A stretch of 64,000 nucleotides of DNA from Bacteroidota bacterium (GTDB lineage: Bacteria > Bacteroidota > Bacteroidia > Chitinophagales > LD1). Position numbers and translations under genes: made by a program. A model generated the notes under the pieces. The model worked only from the letters and a program-made list of their open reading frames with translations. It did no database searches and was not told the DNA's origin. Location: positions 1 through 64,000 of the forward strand of contig JAFDYN010000020.1 of NCBI GenBank assembly GCA_018267385.1. Reading direction: 5' to 3'. Below, in pieces: positions 36,585 to 44,791 of the stretch. Every line of letters starts with the position of its first letter. Position 1 is the stretch's first letter.

Positions 36585-36594
36585 ATAAATTAGT

Positions 36595-37194
36595 TTGCAA
36601 CTCCAAGGATCAAATTTAAAGAGTATTATTCATTTCGACTTAGATACATTCTATGTTTCTGTCGAAAGGCTAAAAGCCTTCCGCTTTATTGGACAAACGA
36701 GCAAGAAACTTTTATGGGACGCACATTTAATACTTGGGAAGGTAAAAAAGAGTGTTCCCAAGAAAGAGCTTTTTGAATCAGCACCAGAACCGACTGAATT
36801 ACCTGACCTGGAATACGGACGGTATGAAGATGCACTGGATGAACTGAAAATTCTATCATTCCCATATACATCTCCTTTGGCTTTGTTGAAGAAACAGTAT
36901 GCAGGCATTGTGTACGCCAGAGAATTAAAGTCGCACTTGGGTAACGTCGTGTATATGACCGGGTATCATTTTGCTATTCGGGAAACAAGCACGATCTCAG
37001 GAGAAAGAATGTGCTTTGGTAACTTCATTGACAAGCACGGAGATATTTTGGATGCCGTCAATTTCCCGCAATCCATAGAAAAATATCCATTCACAGGTAA
37101 AGGCTGTTACCTCGTCAAGGGAACGGTTGTTGAAGATTTTGATGTGCCAAGCGTCGAGGTCACGCACATGGAACGCATACCTTGGGCTTTTTAA
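36595..37194 (+). pseudogene. Deletion fusion: start of Y-family polymerase joined to C-terminus of DnaE
   Basis: The frame is open for 199 codons from a TTG; no ATG serves the conserved part. Residues about 10-26 (SIIHFDLDTFYVSVERLK) are the N-terminal metal-binding motif of a DinB-type polymerase. From AFRFIGQTSKKLLWDAH onward the sequence is the C-terminal region of Bacteroidota DNA polymerase III alpha (DALDELKILSFPYTSPL, MCFGNFIDKHGDI, GKGCYLVKGTVVEDFDVPSVEV). The join at about 36,670-36,678 removed most of both genes. This is the scar of a dinB-dnaE mutagenesis cassette. The fusion keeps an OB-like DnaE domain but no polymerase. Confidence 0.82.
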
Positions 37195-37308
37195 TGGGAA
37201 AACTGATCGAGATAACTAACAAATTAAAACTGAACCCCATTGTAAATGAAACTGATAATTGATATAATTTCTTATTTTGTGTTATTCTTTAATTATGCTG
37301 TTGTCCCT

Positions 37309-38394
37309 ATGCCATTAGATTTGAAGGAAATAAAACCTCAAGCCGTCGCGCCAGCATATAGCGACGTTGTTACAAATGGCCCCAATATTACACCGCAGCA
37401 ATATATACAGCTTTATAGTGCTGATCAGTGGGAAAGTTTTGTTGAGGAATATGCGGATGGGTTAAAGTCAAAATATTCTTCGGTTTTGCGTATTGGCGGC
37501 GCTGGCGATAAAGGTGTCGATGTCGCTGCCTTTAAAACCACGGAAGCTTTCAAAGGAAATTGGGATAATTACCAGTGTAAGCACTATGATCATGCTTTGC
37601 ACCCTGGCGACGTAATATTGGAAATGGGTAAATTATGTTACTATACTTTTATCAAAGAATACCCTGTGCCTGATAATTACTTCATCGTCGGCCCGCAGGG
37701 AGTAGGCACTTCCTTAGCAAAAATGCTTAGGGGGAATCATGCCGAATTGAAAAAGATCGTTATTGACAAATGGGCAGAAAAGATTGCAGCCCACATTACT
37801 AAAACAGTTGATAGTATTCCTTTGGAGGGCGATTTAGCCAATTACGTTAATGCCTTCGATTTCTCTATCGTTAAAGATATCACTGTTCTGAATTTATTAG
37901 AAATTCATCGTACAACTTCATACTACCATCACCGTTTTGGCGGCGGCTTGCCTAGCCGCCCTGCTGCAAATACACCACCGGCACAGATAGCGGCCATTGA
38001 GGTTGTTTACATACAGAAATTGATGAATGCTTATGCTGAGTTTTTAAAAATATCGGACTGCAAGATAACCGATGTGGACGGAAATGACACTCTTAAAAAG
38101 CATCTACAAAAAGCAAGAGTGCAATTTTACTCAGCAGAATCACTTCACCAGTTTTCTAGAGATTATTTGCAAACGGGAGAATACGAAAGACTTCAAGATT
38201 ATATCTATGAGGGCGTTGAGAATATTATAGTGGCAGAGCATGCCAACGGCTTTGAACGTGTTAAAGCGGCGGTTCAAGAAGCATATAAAATTCAAATAGA
38301 CTCACATCCATTGAAAGAACGTTTAAACCCGTTGGATAGAGCCGGAATTTGTCATCAGCTTGCAAATAATGACCGGATAAACTGGACTAAATAA
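37309..38394 (+). CDS. ABC-3C system effector: Mrr-like REase plus C-terminal domain
   Basis: 361 residues from MPLDLKEIKPQ (a start 63 bases upstream would add a hydrophobic segment of doubtful value). Residues about 40-110 form a restriction-endonuclease core: WESFVEEYADGL, then GGAGDKGVDVAAF and YQCKHY (D...QxK). The C-terminal 200 residues, helical, match the family-specific domain of ABC three-component systems. In such systems the effector is controlled by an SMC-like ATPase. The stop codon overlaps the start of the middle component (TAATG). Role in anti-phage or anti-plasmid defence follows from the published family proposal. Confidence 0.8.
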   Translation: MPLDLKEIKPQAVAPAYSDVVTNGPNITPQQYIQLYSADQWESFVEEYADGLKSKYSSVLRIGGAGDKGVDVAAFKTTEAFKGNWDNYQCKHYDHALHPGDVILEMGKLCYYTFIKEYPVPDNYFIVGPQGVGTSLAKMLRGNHAELKKIVIDKWAEKIAAHITKTVDSIPLEGDLANYVNAFDFSIVKDITVLNLLEIHRTTSYYHHRFGGGLPSRPAANTPPAQIAAIEVVYIQKLMNAYAEFLKISDCKITDVDGNDTLKKHLQKARVQFYSAESLHQFSRDYLQTGEYERLQDYIYEGVENIIVAEHANGFERVKAAVQEAYKIQIDSHPLKERLNPLDRAGICHQLANNDRINWTK

Positions 38395-38891
38395 TGGAGC
38401 AGAAAATTGATTTAAAACATCCATTTAATGGGCCAATTGAATGTGGCTTACGTTCACTCGTTATACTGGAACATGTATATCCCGGCGAGTTGGATCTGCA
38501 AAGGCTTGTATTTTACGATTACCTACTAATTCATTCAGGAGATGCAAATGGTCCTGAAAGCATTCACCCTGCAACTCCGCATCGCTCAGGTGAAGTTCTT
38601 GTGAAAAGGCATATTCTTGAACAAGGTGCCTTGCTTATGATAAGTAGAAATTTAATCAAACGGAATTACTCGACGACCGGAATAGCTTATCAAGCAACGG
38701 AAAATGCTACGCCTTTTTTAGATAATCTTACGTCCAAATACACTGTTCTCTTGAAAGAGCGTGCGATATGGGTTTTGAATGAGTTTCAAAAATATAGCGA
38801 TTCTGAATTGGAGCATTTTTTCAAAACGCATTTAGACCGGTGGGGGGGAGAGTTTGATAAGCAGGCAATTTTAAAGCATGAAATAGCATGA
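38394..38891 (+). CDS. ABC-3C system middle component
   Basis: 165 residues. IECGLRSLVILEHVYPGELDLQRLVFYDYLLIHSGD and GEVLVKRHILEQGALLMISR (quoted in parts: LRSLVILE, LVFYDYLLIHSGD) are typical of the small winged-helix-like middle component that links effector and ATPase in ABC-3C loci. It overlaps both neighbours by 1 and 4 bases, so all three proteins are translated together. No enzymatic motif is present. Confidence 0.8.
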   Translation: MEQKIDLKHPFNGPIECGLRSLVILEHVYPGELDLQRLVFYDYLLIHSGDANGPESIHPATPHRSGEVLVKRHILEQGALLMISRNLIKRNYSTTGIAYQATENATPFLDNLTSKYTVLLKERAIWVLNEFQKYSDSELEHFFKTHLDRWGGEFDKQAILKHEIA

Positions 38892-40723
38892 GAGTTATTT
38901 TAAAAAAACTGGTATTTGAAGGCTCAGGGAAAAAGCCCGCGATCTTGGATTTTAAACCAGGGTTTAATGTTATCACTGGTCCTTCTGATACTGGCAAGTC
39001 TATGATTTTTTCGTGTTTGACTTATGTTTTGGGGGGAACTGCTAAACCCAAGCAGCCACCTGAGGCTAGTGGCTATACGAACTTATTTCTTACTCTGATA
39101 CACAATGGGGCGGAAATCACTATAGAGAGAAGCATTCTCAGTAATGACGCGAATGTTTATAATGTCAGCTATGAGCAAGTAAAAAGCGTTAAGCCTACTG
39201 TATTATCAGGTAATGCAAATGCAAAAAACAGTCTTTCAGACTACCTGTTAGATTTGTTTGGGCTTGCAGGAAAAAAGTTGAAAAAGAATGAGAGCAATGA
39301 AGTTATATCGCTAACTTTTAACGTTCTCAAAAATTTAATTCTTATTAGCGAAGGAAAAATACAAGACGAGATTTCGCCAGTTTTTTCAGGAGTTACCACT
39401 TCAGAAACTTCTGATAAGTCCTTATTTAGATTTATACTTACCGGTGTTGACTACAGTAATATAATAGCTGAAATGAAACCGGCAATTAGAAAGGCGGATG
39501 CCAATGCCAGAATCAATATTCTAAAGCAGCTCATTGATGAAAATTCAGTGAATGTGGATGCCGGTGTTTCGATAGCGAACCTGAGAGACCAAAAACAAAA
39601 GCTTGAAGCGTCCATTGAAAATGAGGTTACTAAAATTTCTGATAGCCAAGCGGAAATTGAAAATCTGCAATTAGAGCGCAAGCAAGTCTGGGAAGTAGCC
39701 ATTAAGGCGGAATCAAACGAAGATCAAAGGACGGAAATCCTTAAACGCTTCAATTTGTTAGCTAGTCATTATCAAACTGATTTAGACCGATTAGATGCTA
39801 GTATTGAGGCTGGCAACTTATTGATTGTATCGAAGGATTTGGACTGTCCATTATGCGGCGCTAAAGCGGAATTTCATCGTCCTGACTGCGTTATAGATGA
39901 AAAAGAGCTTATAGCGGTTCGTGCTTCTTGTGAGATCGAAAAAGGCAAGATTAACTCATTGCAAGCTGACCTTAAATCTACAATTGACCAAGTAAATGAA
40001 GAGTATAATGAGTTCAAGCGAGTGAGACTTGAAAATGAGCGGCAGTACAAGGTTATTGACACCTTGCTTACGAATAAGCTTGAGCCATCCCTGAATCTGC
40101 TAAAGAAGAACTTGCGTGAGATGTATGAAAAGATTACCTCCATTGATATTACGATAGAGAAGAAGGAAAAAATCGTGCAGATGGAGAAACTAATGGCTTC
40201 TGCAAAAGGTGACTTAAAGCCTAAACCTAAAAAGGAAAAAGTGGAAGCTGGGGTTCAGGCGGCTGAAATAAATGGTCTTCTCAAAGAGATAGAAAAGAAT
40301 TTGAAAGCTTGGCATTATCCCAATGTTGACCGCATTGGATTTAGTGAAACGCAGCAAGATATTACCATAGGTGCAAAGAACAGAAGTGATCAGGGTAAGG
40401 GCTATAGGGCTTTATCCTGTGCTGGCTTAGTTATTTCACTGATGGAATTTTGTATTGACAATGATAAGCCCTACCCTGGCTTCACTGTTTTAGATTCGCC
40501 ATTGGTTACATTTAGAGGATCGGATAAGAGTATAAATTCTTCTGAGAGTGTACCGGATGAGACGAAGCGTAATTTTTACCTGAGCCTAAGCAAGCTTAAA
40601 AAGGATAGGCAGGTAATCATTTTGGAAAACGATGAACCACCAACGGAAATCATTCCTGATATTAATTACATCCATTTCACCAAAGAAAGCGGTAATGGGC
40701 GCTTCGGGTTTATTCCAATTTAA
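38888..40723 (+). CDS. ABC-3C system SMC-like ATPase, DUF3732
   Basis: 611 residues. Walker A GPSDTGKS (about 31-38) is followed by a long coiled coil (about 190-470) interrupted by a zinc-hook-like CPLCGAKAEFHRPDC (about 319). The C-terminal half of the ATPase has a signature-like ALSCAGLVISLMEF and Walker B FTVLDSPLV (about 532-540). This is the DUF3732 type of Rad50/SMC-like ATPase found in ABC-3C systems. It probably senses DNA or a DNA-bound partner and licenses the nuclease effector. A large hairpin follows 18 bases after the stop. Confidence 0.88.
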   Translation: MRVILKKLVFEGSGKKPAILDFKPGFNVITGPSDTGKSMIFSCLTYVLGGTAKPKQPPEASGYTNLFLTLIHNGAEITIERSILSNDANVYNVSYEQVKSVKPTVLSGNANAKNSLSDYLLDLFGLAGKKLKKNESNEVISLTFNVLKNLILISEGKIQDEISPVFSGVTTSETSDKSLFRFILTGVDYSNIIAEMKPAIRKADANARINILKQLIDENSVNVDAGVSIANLRDQKQKLEASIENEVTKISDSQAEIENLQLERKQVWEVAIKAESNEDQRTEILKRFNLLASHYQTDLDRLDASIEAGNLLIVSKDLDCPLCGAKAEFHRPDCVIDEKELIAVRASCEIEKGKINSLQADLKSTIDQVNEEYNEFKRVRLENERQYKVIDTLLTNKLEPSLNLLKKNLREMYEKITSIDITIEKKEKIVQMEKLMASAKGDLKPKPKKEKVEAGVQAAEINGLLKEIEKNLKAWHYPNVDRIGFSETQQDITIGAKNRSDQGKGYRALSCAGLVISLMEFCIDNDKPYPGFTVLDSPLVTFRGSDKSINSSESVPDETKRNFYLSLSKLKKDRQVIILENDEPPTEIIPDINYIHFTKESGNGRFGFIPI

Positions 40724-40741
40724 ATTCCACCGCATAAAGAA

Positions 40742-40775
40742 ATAGCGAGCCACATAATCGTATGTGACTCGCTAT
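40742..40775. terminator. Long hairpin after the ABC-3C operon
   Basis: ATAGCGAGCCACATA and TATGTGACTCGCTAT pair (one mismatch) around ATCG. No T-run follows, but the position between two convergent genes suggests termination. Confidence 0.6.
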
Positions 40776-40781
40776 AGCCAT

Positions 40782-40955
40782 TCAACGCCTTAGTGTATGT
40801 TTTTGTATGGCATTTTGAATCATGCTCAGAACACAATGGCATTCTTCCAAAGCCTGTTTGCGCGATGCAAGCTCATTGAATATTTGATCAAATTTAGAAT
40901 AGAGTTCCGGTTCAGACATAAGATCAATTTGGTCTTGGGACAGATAATAATTCAT
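40782..40955 (-). CDS. Small hypothetical helical protein
   Basis: 57 residues from MNYYLSQDQIDLMSEPELY (longer in-frame starts reach 41,048). Acidic N-terminal half and a helical Cys-containing C-terminal half. Its DNA has no overlapping better candidate and it lies between the ABC-3C operon hairpin and the nested island. No function can be proposed; the coding call is tentative. Confidence 0.4.
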   Translation of the reverse strand: MNYYLSQDQIDLMSEPELYSKFDQIFNELASRKQALEECHCVLSMIQNAIQKHTLRR

Positions 40956-40985
40956 GTTCGCTTCCTTCTTTTGTGGCAGTGACAT

Positions 40986-41014
40986 CACAGCCTTTCGACC
41001 CGGTGAAGGCTGTG
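40986..41014. other. Hairpin at the left edge of the nested island
   Basis: CACAGCCTT and AAGGCTGTG pair perfectly around TCGACCCGGTG. It could be a terminator or recombination feature. From here to 41,272 (about 260 bases) I see no gene, only AT-rich sequence and the inverted repeat at 41,229. Confidence 0.5.
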
Positions 41015-41228
41015 TGGCGCAAAGTTCATGTGAGAAGAAGCGAATCAAAAATCTTCAAAGAGGAAGAAAAGTGATATTGCGAAAAATGAATATTGAAATA
41101 ATCAACACGTCGGTATATAGTTCAAAAGCTACATTAAGACTCAACTTCAATGCCCTGTATTGTTTGTCATTTACAACCAAGCGTTGTTACACTTTGTAAA
41201 CACTTTTATCCCATACTGACCTTATGCA

Positions 41229-41254
41229 ACATGTCATTTCAATGATGGACATGT
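41229..41254. promoter_or_regulatory. Inverted repeat, candidate operator
   Basis: ACATGTC and GACATGT form perfect 7-base arms 12 bases apart, ending 18 bases before the tandem-HTH gene. It may be a binding site for that protein or for AlpA. Confidence 0.4.
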
Positions 41255-41272
41255 GTTTTGAGGGAGTAAAAC

Positions 41273-41659
41273 ATGAGCGGGAATATAGAGTCATTAATGA
41301 GCCGAAAGGATTTGGCAAAGTTTTTATCAGTCGGTAGAGAGACATTAGCCATTTGGAAATCAACAGAGCGATACAACTTAAGGTTTATCAAGATAGGTAA
41401 CCAGGTTTTTTATCGTCTAACAGACATAAACAAATTTATTGGTGTTGATGCGCATGAAACAGATACGGAACCACTTCTTGATCGCAAAAGCGCGGCAAAA
41501 TATCTATCACAAGTAAAACCAACTTCCCCAAATACATTGGCTGTATGGGATTGCACAAAACGTTATGACCTCAAGCCGATTAAAATAGGGGAGCGCGTTG
41601 TGCGATATAGACGGTCTGAGCTTGATAAATTCATTCGGACTTTAATCCCATCTTTCTAA
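41273..41659 (+). CDS. Tandem HTH_17 (excisionase-like) DNA-binding protein
   Basis: 128 residues made of two similar halves. Each begins with a MerR/excisionase-type helix-turn-helix: MSRKDLAKFLSVGRETLAIW ... KIGNQVFYRLTDINKFI, and LDRKSAAKYLS ... TLAVWDCTKRYDLKPIKIG ... YRRSELDKFI. The duplication could contact both halves of an inverted repeat such as the one at 41,229. Shine-Dalgarno AGGGAG lies 7 bases before the ATG. It is the first gene of the island's plus-strand run and probably its regulator or recombination directionality factor. Confidence 0.78.
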   Translation: MSGNIESLMSRKDLAKFLSVGRETLAIWKSTERYNLRFIKIGNQVFYRLTDINKFIGVDAHETDTEPLLDRKSAAKYLSQVKPTSPNTLAVWDCTKRYDLKPIKIGERVVRYRRSELDKFIRTLIPSF

Positions 41660-41707
41660 AGCAATCCTAAAAAGCTTTTCAAAACAATACTTTACACGGA
41701 GGTTTCC

Positions 41708-42621
41708 ATGAACATGGAAGATGCCAAGAGAATTTCCTTATCTGAAATTCTTGAAATACTGAACCGCCAACCTGTTAAATGCAAAAACGATGATGTTTGG
41801 TACAATTCCCCTTTTCGCGAAGAAAAGACCGCGAGCTTTCATATCAATACCAAGAAGAACATCTGGTTTGACTTTGGGGAAGCGAAAGGCGGCGACGTCA
41901 TTGACTTAGTGGCTCATTATCTCTTCGTTCATGGCGAAGATTATAACGGGGCTGATGTGCTGCGGTGGCTGAGTAGGATGCAGCCCATGCCTAAAGATAC
42001 GCCTAAAGTACCCAATGAAGACATTGATTCAAATGCATCCCCTGCACTCATCGTAAAGCGTGTGTCGAAATTGCAAAGTCCGATGCTCTTTAATTATTTG
42101 GGCTCGCGCGGGATCACCGGTGAAGTTGCTAAACGACACATTAAAGAAGCAACCGTGTATAATCGAAATTCGGGTAGATACTTTTGTCTCTTTGCCTGTC
42201 AAACGAATGTGACGGGTATGAGTTGCGCAGCAAATTCTTTAAAGGCTGTGTTGCGCCGAAAAGCATTTCTTTTATTCGGGGATCAAAGAGCATTCCAACG
42301 GAGATTCACGTTTTTGAAGGTGTCTTTGATTTCCTATCACTATTAGAAGAACGGAAGGTAGATCGTTTGGACGGAGACGCGATTATTTTGAACTCGGTTT
42401 ATTGTCTTCCGATGGCCTTCCCTTATATCGAAAACTACTCTTATAAAACAGTTCATTCATGGCTTGATAACGATGCAACTGGAAGGAATGCCACATTAAC
42501 TCTGAAAGACTTTGTTGTCAGTAAAGCAAAGCTGTCCTTTAAGAGCATGAATACTCTGTATTTTGGGTACAAGGATATTAATGCCTGGCACATGCAAAAA
42601 CGCGGATTAAAACCTCTTTAA
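41708..42621 (+). pseudogene. CHC2/TOPRIM-type DNA primase, single-base frameshift
   Basis: The first part (to about codon 158) has a primase-like zinc-ribbon region without all cysteines visible (WYNSPFREEKTASFHINTKK, IWFDFGEAKGGDVIDLV). After GRYF the frame changes, and the correct continuation is LSLCLSNECDGYELRSKFFK to the stop at 42,621. It includes a TOPRIM pattern (IHVFEGVFDFLSLL and HSWLDNDATGR). Adding one T to the TTTT at 42,182-42,185 restores a single frame of about 305 codons. This is a real mutation, a sequencing error or, less likely, programmed shifting. GGAGG precedes the ATG by 5 bases. Confidence 0.8.
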
Positions 42622-42644
42622 TAGTTTTTTGAAAAGGAGAACCT

Positions 42645-43124
42645 ATGAGCAATTCAAATAAAACACCCAATATTACGGAGGTAGAACTTGTTTATCACAA
42701 CAAGCAAAAGCCATCCGAGCGGATTAACATTCCATCAAGCGAACATGCTTACAGACTGTTTTATGATACATGGGATAAAGGGAAATTGGAATTGCAAGAG
42801 CAGTTCCGCGTTATTTTGCTTGATCAAAGGTCGTCCTGTTTAGGGATTTCAACCTTAGCTTCCGGTGGCGTATCGCAATGTATTGTTGACTTAAAACTTG
42901 TTTTTGCGCTGGCACTCAAGGCGAAAGCCAGTGGGATCATTTTGGCTCATAACCATCCTTCGGGAAACAAGAAACCAAGTGAAAATGACAAAACTCTCAC
43001 GGCTCAGTTTTCGGTTGCGGGCAGAATCCTCGACATTCCCGTATTAGATCACCTTATTATCACAACGGAAGGCTATACATCAATGGCTGTAGAAAAACTT
43101 ATGTCTGGCCATTCTATGAAGTAA
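42645..43124 (+). CDS. RadC-like JAB/MPN-domain protein
   Basis: 159 residues. It contains the JAMM metal-binding pattern LAHNHPSGNKKPSENDKTLT (His-x-His ... Asp) and the RadC ending LDIPVLDHLIITTEGYTSM. Such stand-alone RadC-like proteins are frequent in mobile elements and P4-type islands; their role is unsettled and they are not proven repair proteins. Strong Shine-Dalgarno AAAGGAGA lies 6-7 bases before the ATG. Complete length for the mobile-element subfamily. Confidence 0.9.
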   Translation: MSNSNKTPNITEVELVYHNKQKPSERINIPSSEHAYRLFYDTWDKGKLELQEQFRVILLDQRSSCLGISTLASGGVSQCIVDLKLVFALALKAKASGIILAHNHPSGNKKPSENDKTLTAQFSVAGRILDIPVLDHLIITTEGYTSMAVEKLMSGHSMK

Positions 43125-43179
43125 CTCTTACTACTGCTTTTTCTTACATCAAAAATCTTTCTTGAAAGGAGTTTTACCA

Positions 43180-43365
43180 ATGTCCATTTGTTCGAGGTTT
43201 AGCCCCCTTAACATTGTTCGTAGTCTAATGCGGTCAATAAAAATCTCGGCTCCCCCTAAGAAGGCCACACCCCCAGATTTTTCTTTGACCGCGCCTTCTC
43301 CAAAGTCGGTCAGGCGGCATCGCCCGAAAGGGTCAGCAAAACTTAAAAAAGGAGAAAGACCATGA
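43180..43365 (+). CDS. Small basic hypothetical protein of the island
   Basis: 61 residues from MSICSRFSPLNIVRSLMRS, very basic and Pro/Ser-rich. AAAGGAG lies 8 bases before the ATG and the TGA overlaps the start of the next gene (ATGA), both of which support translation. No family is recognised. Confidence 0.5.
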   Translation: MSICSRFSPLNIVRSLMRSIKISAPPKKATPPDFSLTAPSPKSVRRHRPKGSAKLKKGERP

Positions 43366-43568
43366 CTAAGAAAACAAAAAAAGCAGAGCCTAATACTGAA
43401 ACTGCATCTAAAGAAAAGCAAATGCCGAATTTCTATGTTTTTATCGATAACCAAGAGGAAAACACACCGCCAAAGGGTGTCATATTCCTTCACAAAACAG
43501 GTAAAGGAATGAATATCCTAATCGGTGAAACTCGCTATGTTGCCTTTCCACCAAAGAGCAAATCGTAA
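43362..43568 (+). CDS. Small hypothetical protein of the island
   Basis: 68 residues. A Lys/Thr/Glu-rich N-terminal tail (about 20 residues) precedes a compact beta-rich part (FYVFIDNQEE, GVIFLHKTGKGMNILIG, YVAFPPKSK). Shine-Dalgarno AAAAAGGAGA lies upstream and the gene overlaps its predecessor by 4 bases. Similar short proteins accompany ArdC in mobile islands; function unknown. Confidence 0.6.
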   Translation: MTKKTKKAEPNTETASKEKQMPNFYVFIDNQEENTPPKGVIFLHKTGKGMNILIGETRYVAFPPKSKS

Positions 43569-43621
43569 TCCCAACGGTGAGAGTGTTGAAACGCTCTCAC
43601 CTCTTTTTTAGGAGTCTTAGA

Positions 43622-44536
43622 ATGACAAAAGAAAATGATATCTATGAGCGTATTACACAAAAAATTATCACCGACCTTGAGAAAGGTGAGCTGACATGGC
43701 GAAAACCTTGGAGCAGTGATCATTTGGCATCGCAGGTGATGCGTCCCTTGCGTTGGAACGATGTTCCCTATACAGGTATCAATACAATCATGCTATGGGC
43801 AACCGGTGCCGAGAAAGGCTATTCGTCGCCTTACTGGATGACAGTTAAGCAAGCCAACACTATGAAGGCTCATGTTCGTTCCGGTGAGAAGGCTACGCAA
43901 GTAATCTACGTTGATAAATTCGAGAAAGAAGAAACAGGACCGGATGGAAAGACCGAAATCAAAAAGATTCCGTTCTTGAAAACGCACAGCGTATTCAATG
44001 CAAGTCAAATTGTTGGTTTACCCGAAGGGTTCTACAAGATTCCTGAGATTAAAGTTATTAATCCTCAAGAACGAGTCGTTGAATTGGAAAACTTTTTTAA
44101 ACAGACTAAAGCTGAGGTGTATTCGGGTACCCAGGCTGCATATTCAATTACAACGGATAAAATTGAAATGCCACCTTTCGAGTGTTTCCTTGATGCACCT
44201 AACTACTACGCTACCCTTGCCCATGAGGTAACCCACTGGACAAGACACCCAAGCCGTTTAAATCGCGAATTTAATCGCAAGAAATGGGGAGATGAAGGAT
44301 ATGCTAAAGAAGAACTTGTCGCAGAATTAGGTGCATGTTTCTTAGGCGCAGATTTAGGATTTGAGCCTGTTACAAAAGAACAGCACGCCGCCTATATACA
44401 GTCTTGGTTAGGCGTATTGAAGAATGACAAAAAATTCATCATTCAAGCCGCTTCCTATGCACAAAAAGCTGTCGAGTATGTCACTCAACTTCAAAAGCCA
44501 AGTGTGTCGGTGCCAGACCCTAAACCAACGATGTAA
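43622..44536 (+). CDS. ardC: ArdC-type antirestriction protein, zincin-like metallopeptidase
   Basis: 304 residues. The N-terminal ssDNA-binding domain (DUF1738: IYERITQKIITDLEKGELTW, PLRWNDVPYTGINTIML) is followed by a metallopeptidase domain with LAHEVTHWT (HExxH) and a third ligand region AKEELVAELGACFLG. ArdC proteins protect incoming single-stranded DNA from host restriction. The start at 43,622 has AGGAG 8 bases upstream; an in-frame start at 43,577 lacks one. It fits the island as an establishment factor. Confidence 0.9.
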   Translation: MTKENDIYERITQKIITDLEKGELTWRKPWSSDHLASQVMRPLRWNDVPYTGINTIMLWATGAEKGYSSPYWMTVKQANTMKAHVRSGEKATQVIYVDKFEKEETGPDGKTEIKKIPFLKTHSVFNASQIVGLPEGFYKIPEIKVINPQERVVELENFFKQTKAEVYSGTQAAYSITTDKIEMPPFECFLDAPNYYATLAHEVTHWTRHPSRLNREFNRKKWGDEGYAKEELVAELGACFLGADLGFEPVTKEQHAAYIQSWLGVLKNDKKFIIQAASYAQKAVEYVTQLQKPSVSVPDPKPTM

Positions 44537-44575
44537 ACAACCAAAATTTCGCTCAATTCAGTAATGGAGGATTAA

Positions 44576-44791
44576 ATGATTAATGACGGTCTCATACTCG
44601 AAAAAAAAGAGCGAATCTTGAGATTAGCAGATGTTAAGTTAATCACGAGTTTGAGCCGTAGCACAATCTATAGACTGATAGCTAAAGAGCTATTCCCTAA
44701 ACCAAGACATTTAGGTCTTAGAAGTGTGGGATGGCTTGAAAGTGAAATTGATACCTGGGTTAATACACGTGAAGAATGTCCCTCTCCTTAG
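44576..44791 (+). CDS. AlpA-family transcriptional regulator
   Basis: 71 residues. The HTH of AlpA/MerR-like excisionases is clear: ILRLADVKLITSLSRSTIYR, FPKPRHLGLRSVGWLESEID. In P4-type islands AlpA activates integrase expression or excision. GGAGG precedes the ATG by 6 bases. The gene is convergent with the integrase gene and overlaps its 3' end by about 30 bases. Confidence 0.9.
   Translation: MINDGLILEKKERILRLADVKLITSLSRSTIYRLIAKELFPKPRHLGLRSVGWLESEIDTWVNTREECPSP

Noticed and set aside
42184-42621. Separate gene for the second half of the primase
   Set aside because: There is no ATG or Shine-Dalgarno sequence at its start; it is the continuation of the upstream frame after a one-base loss.
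43149-43493. Minus-strand frame of 114 codons
   Set aside because: It overlaps two plus-strand genes that have Shine-Dalgarno sequences and a 4-base coupled overlap; its product is low-complexity Phe/Arg-rich.
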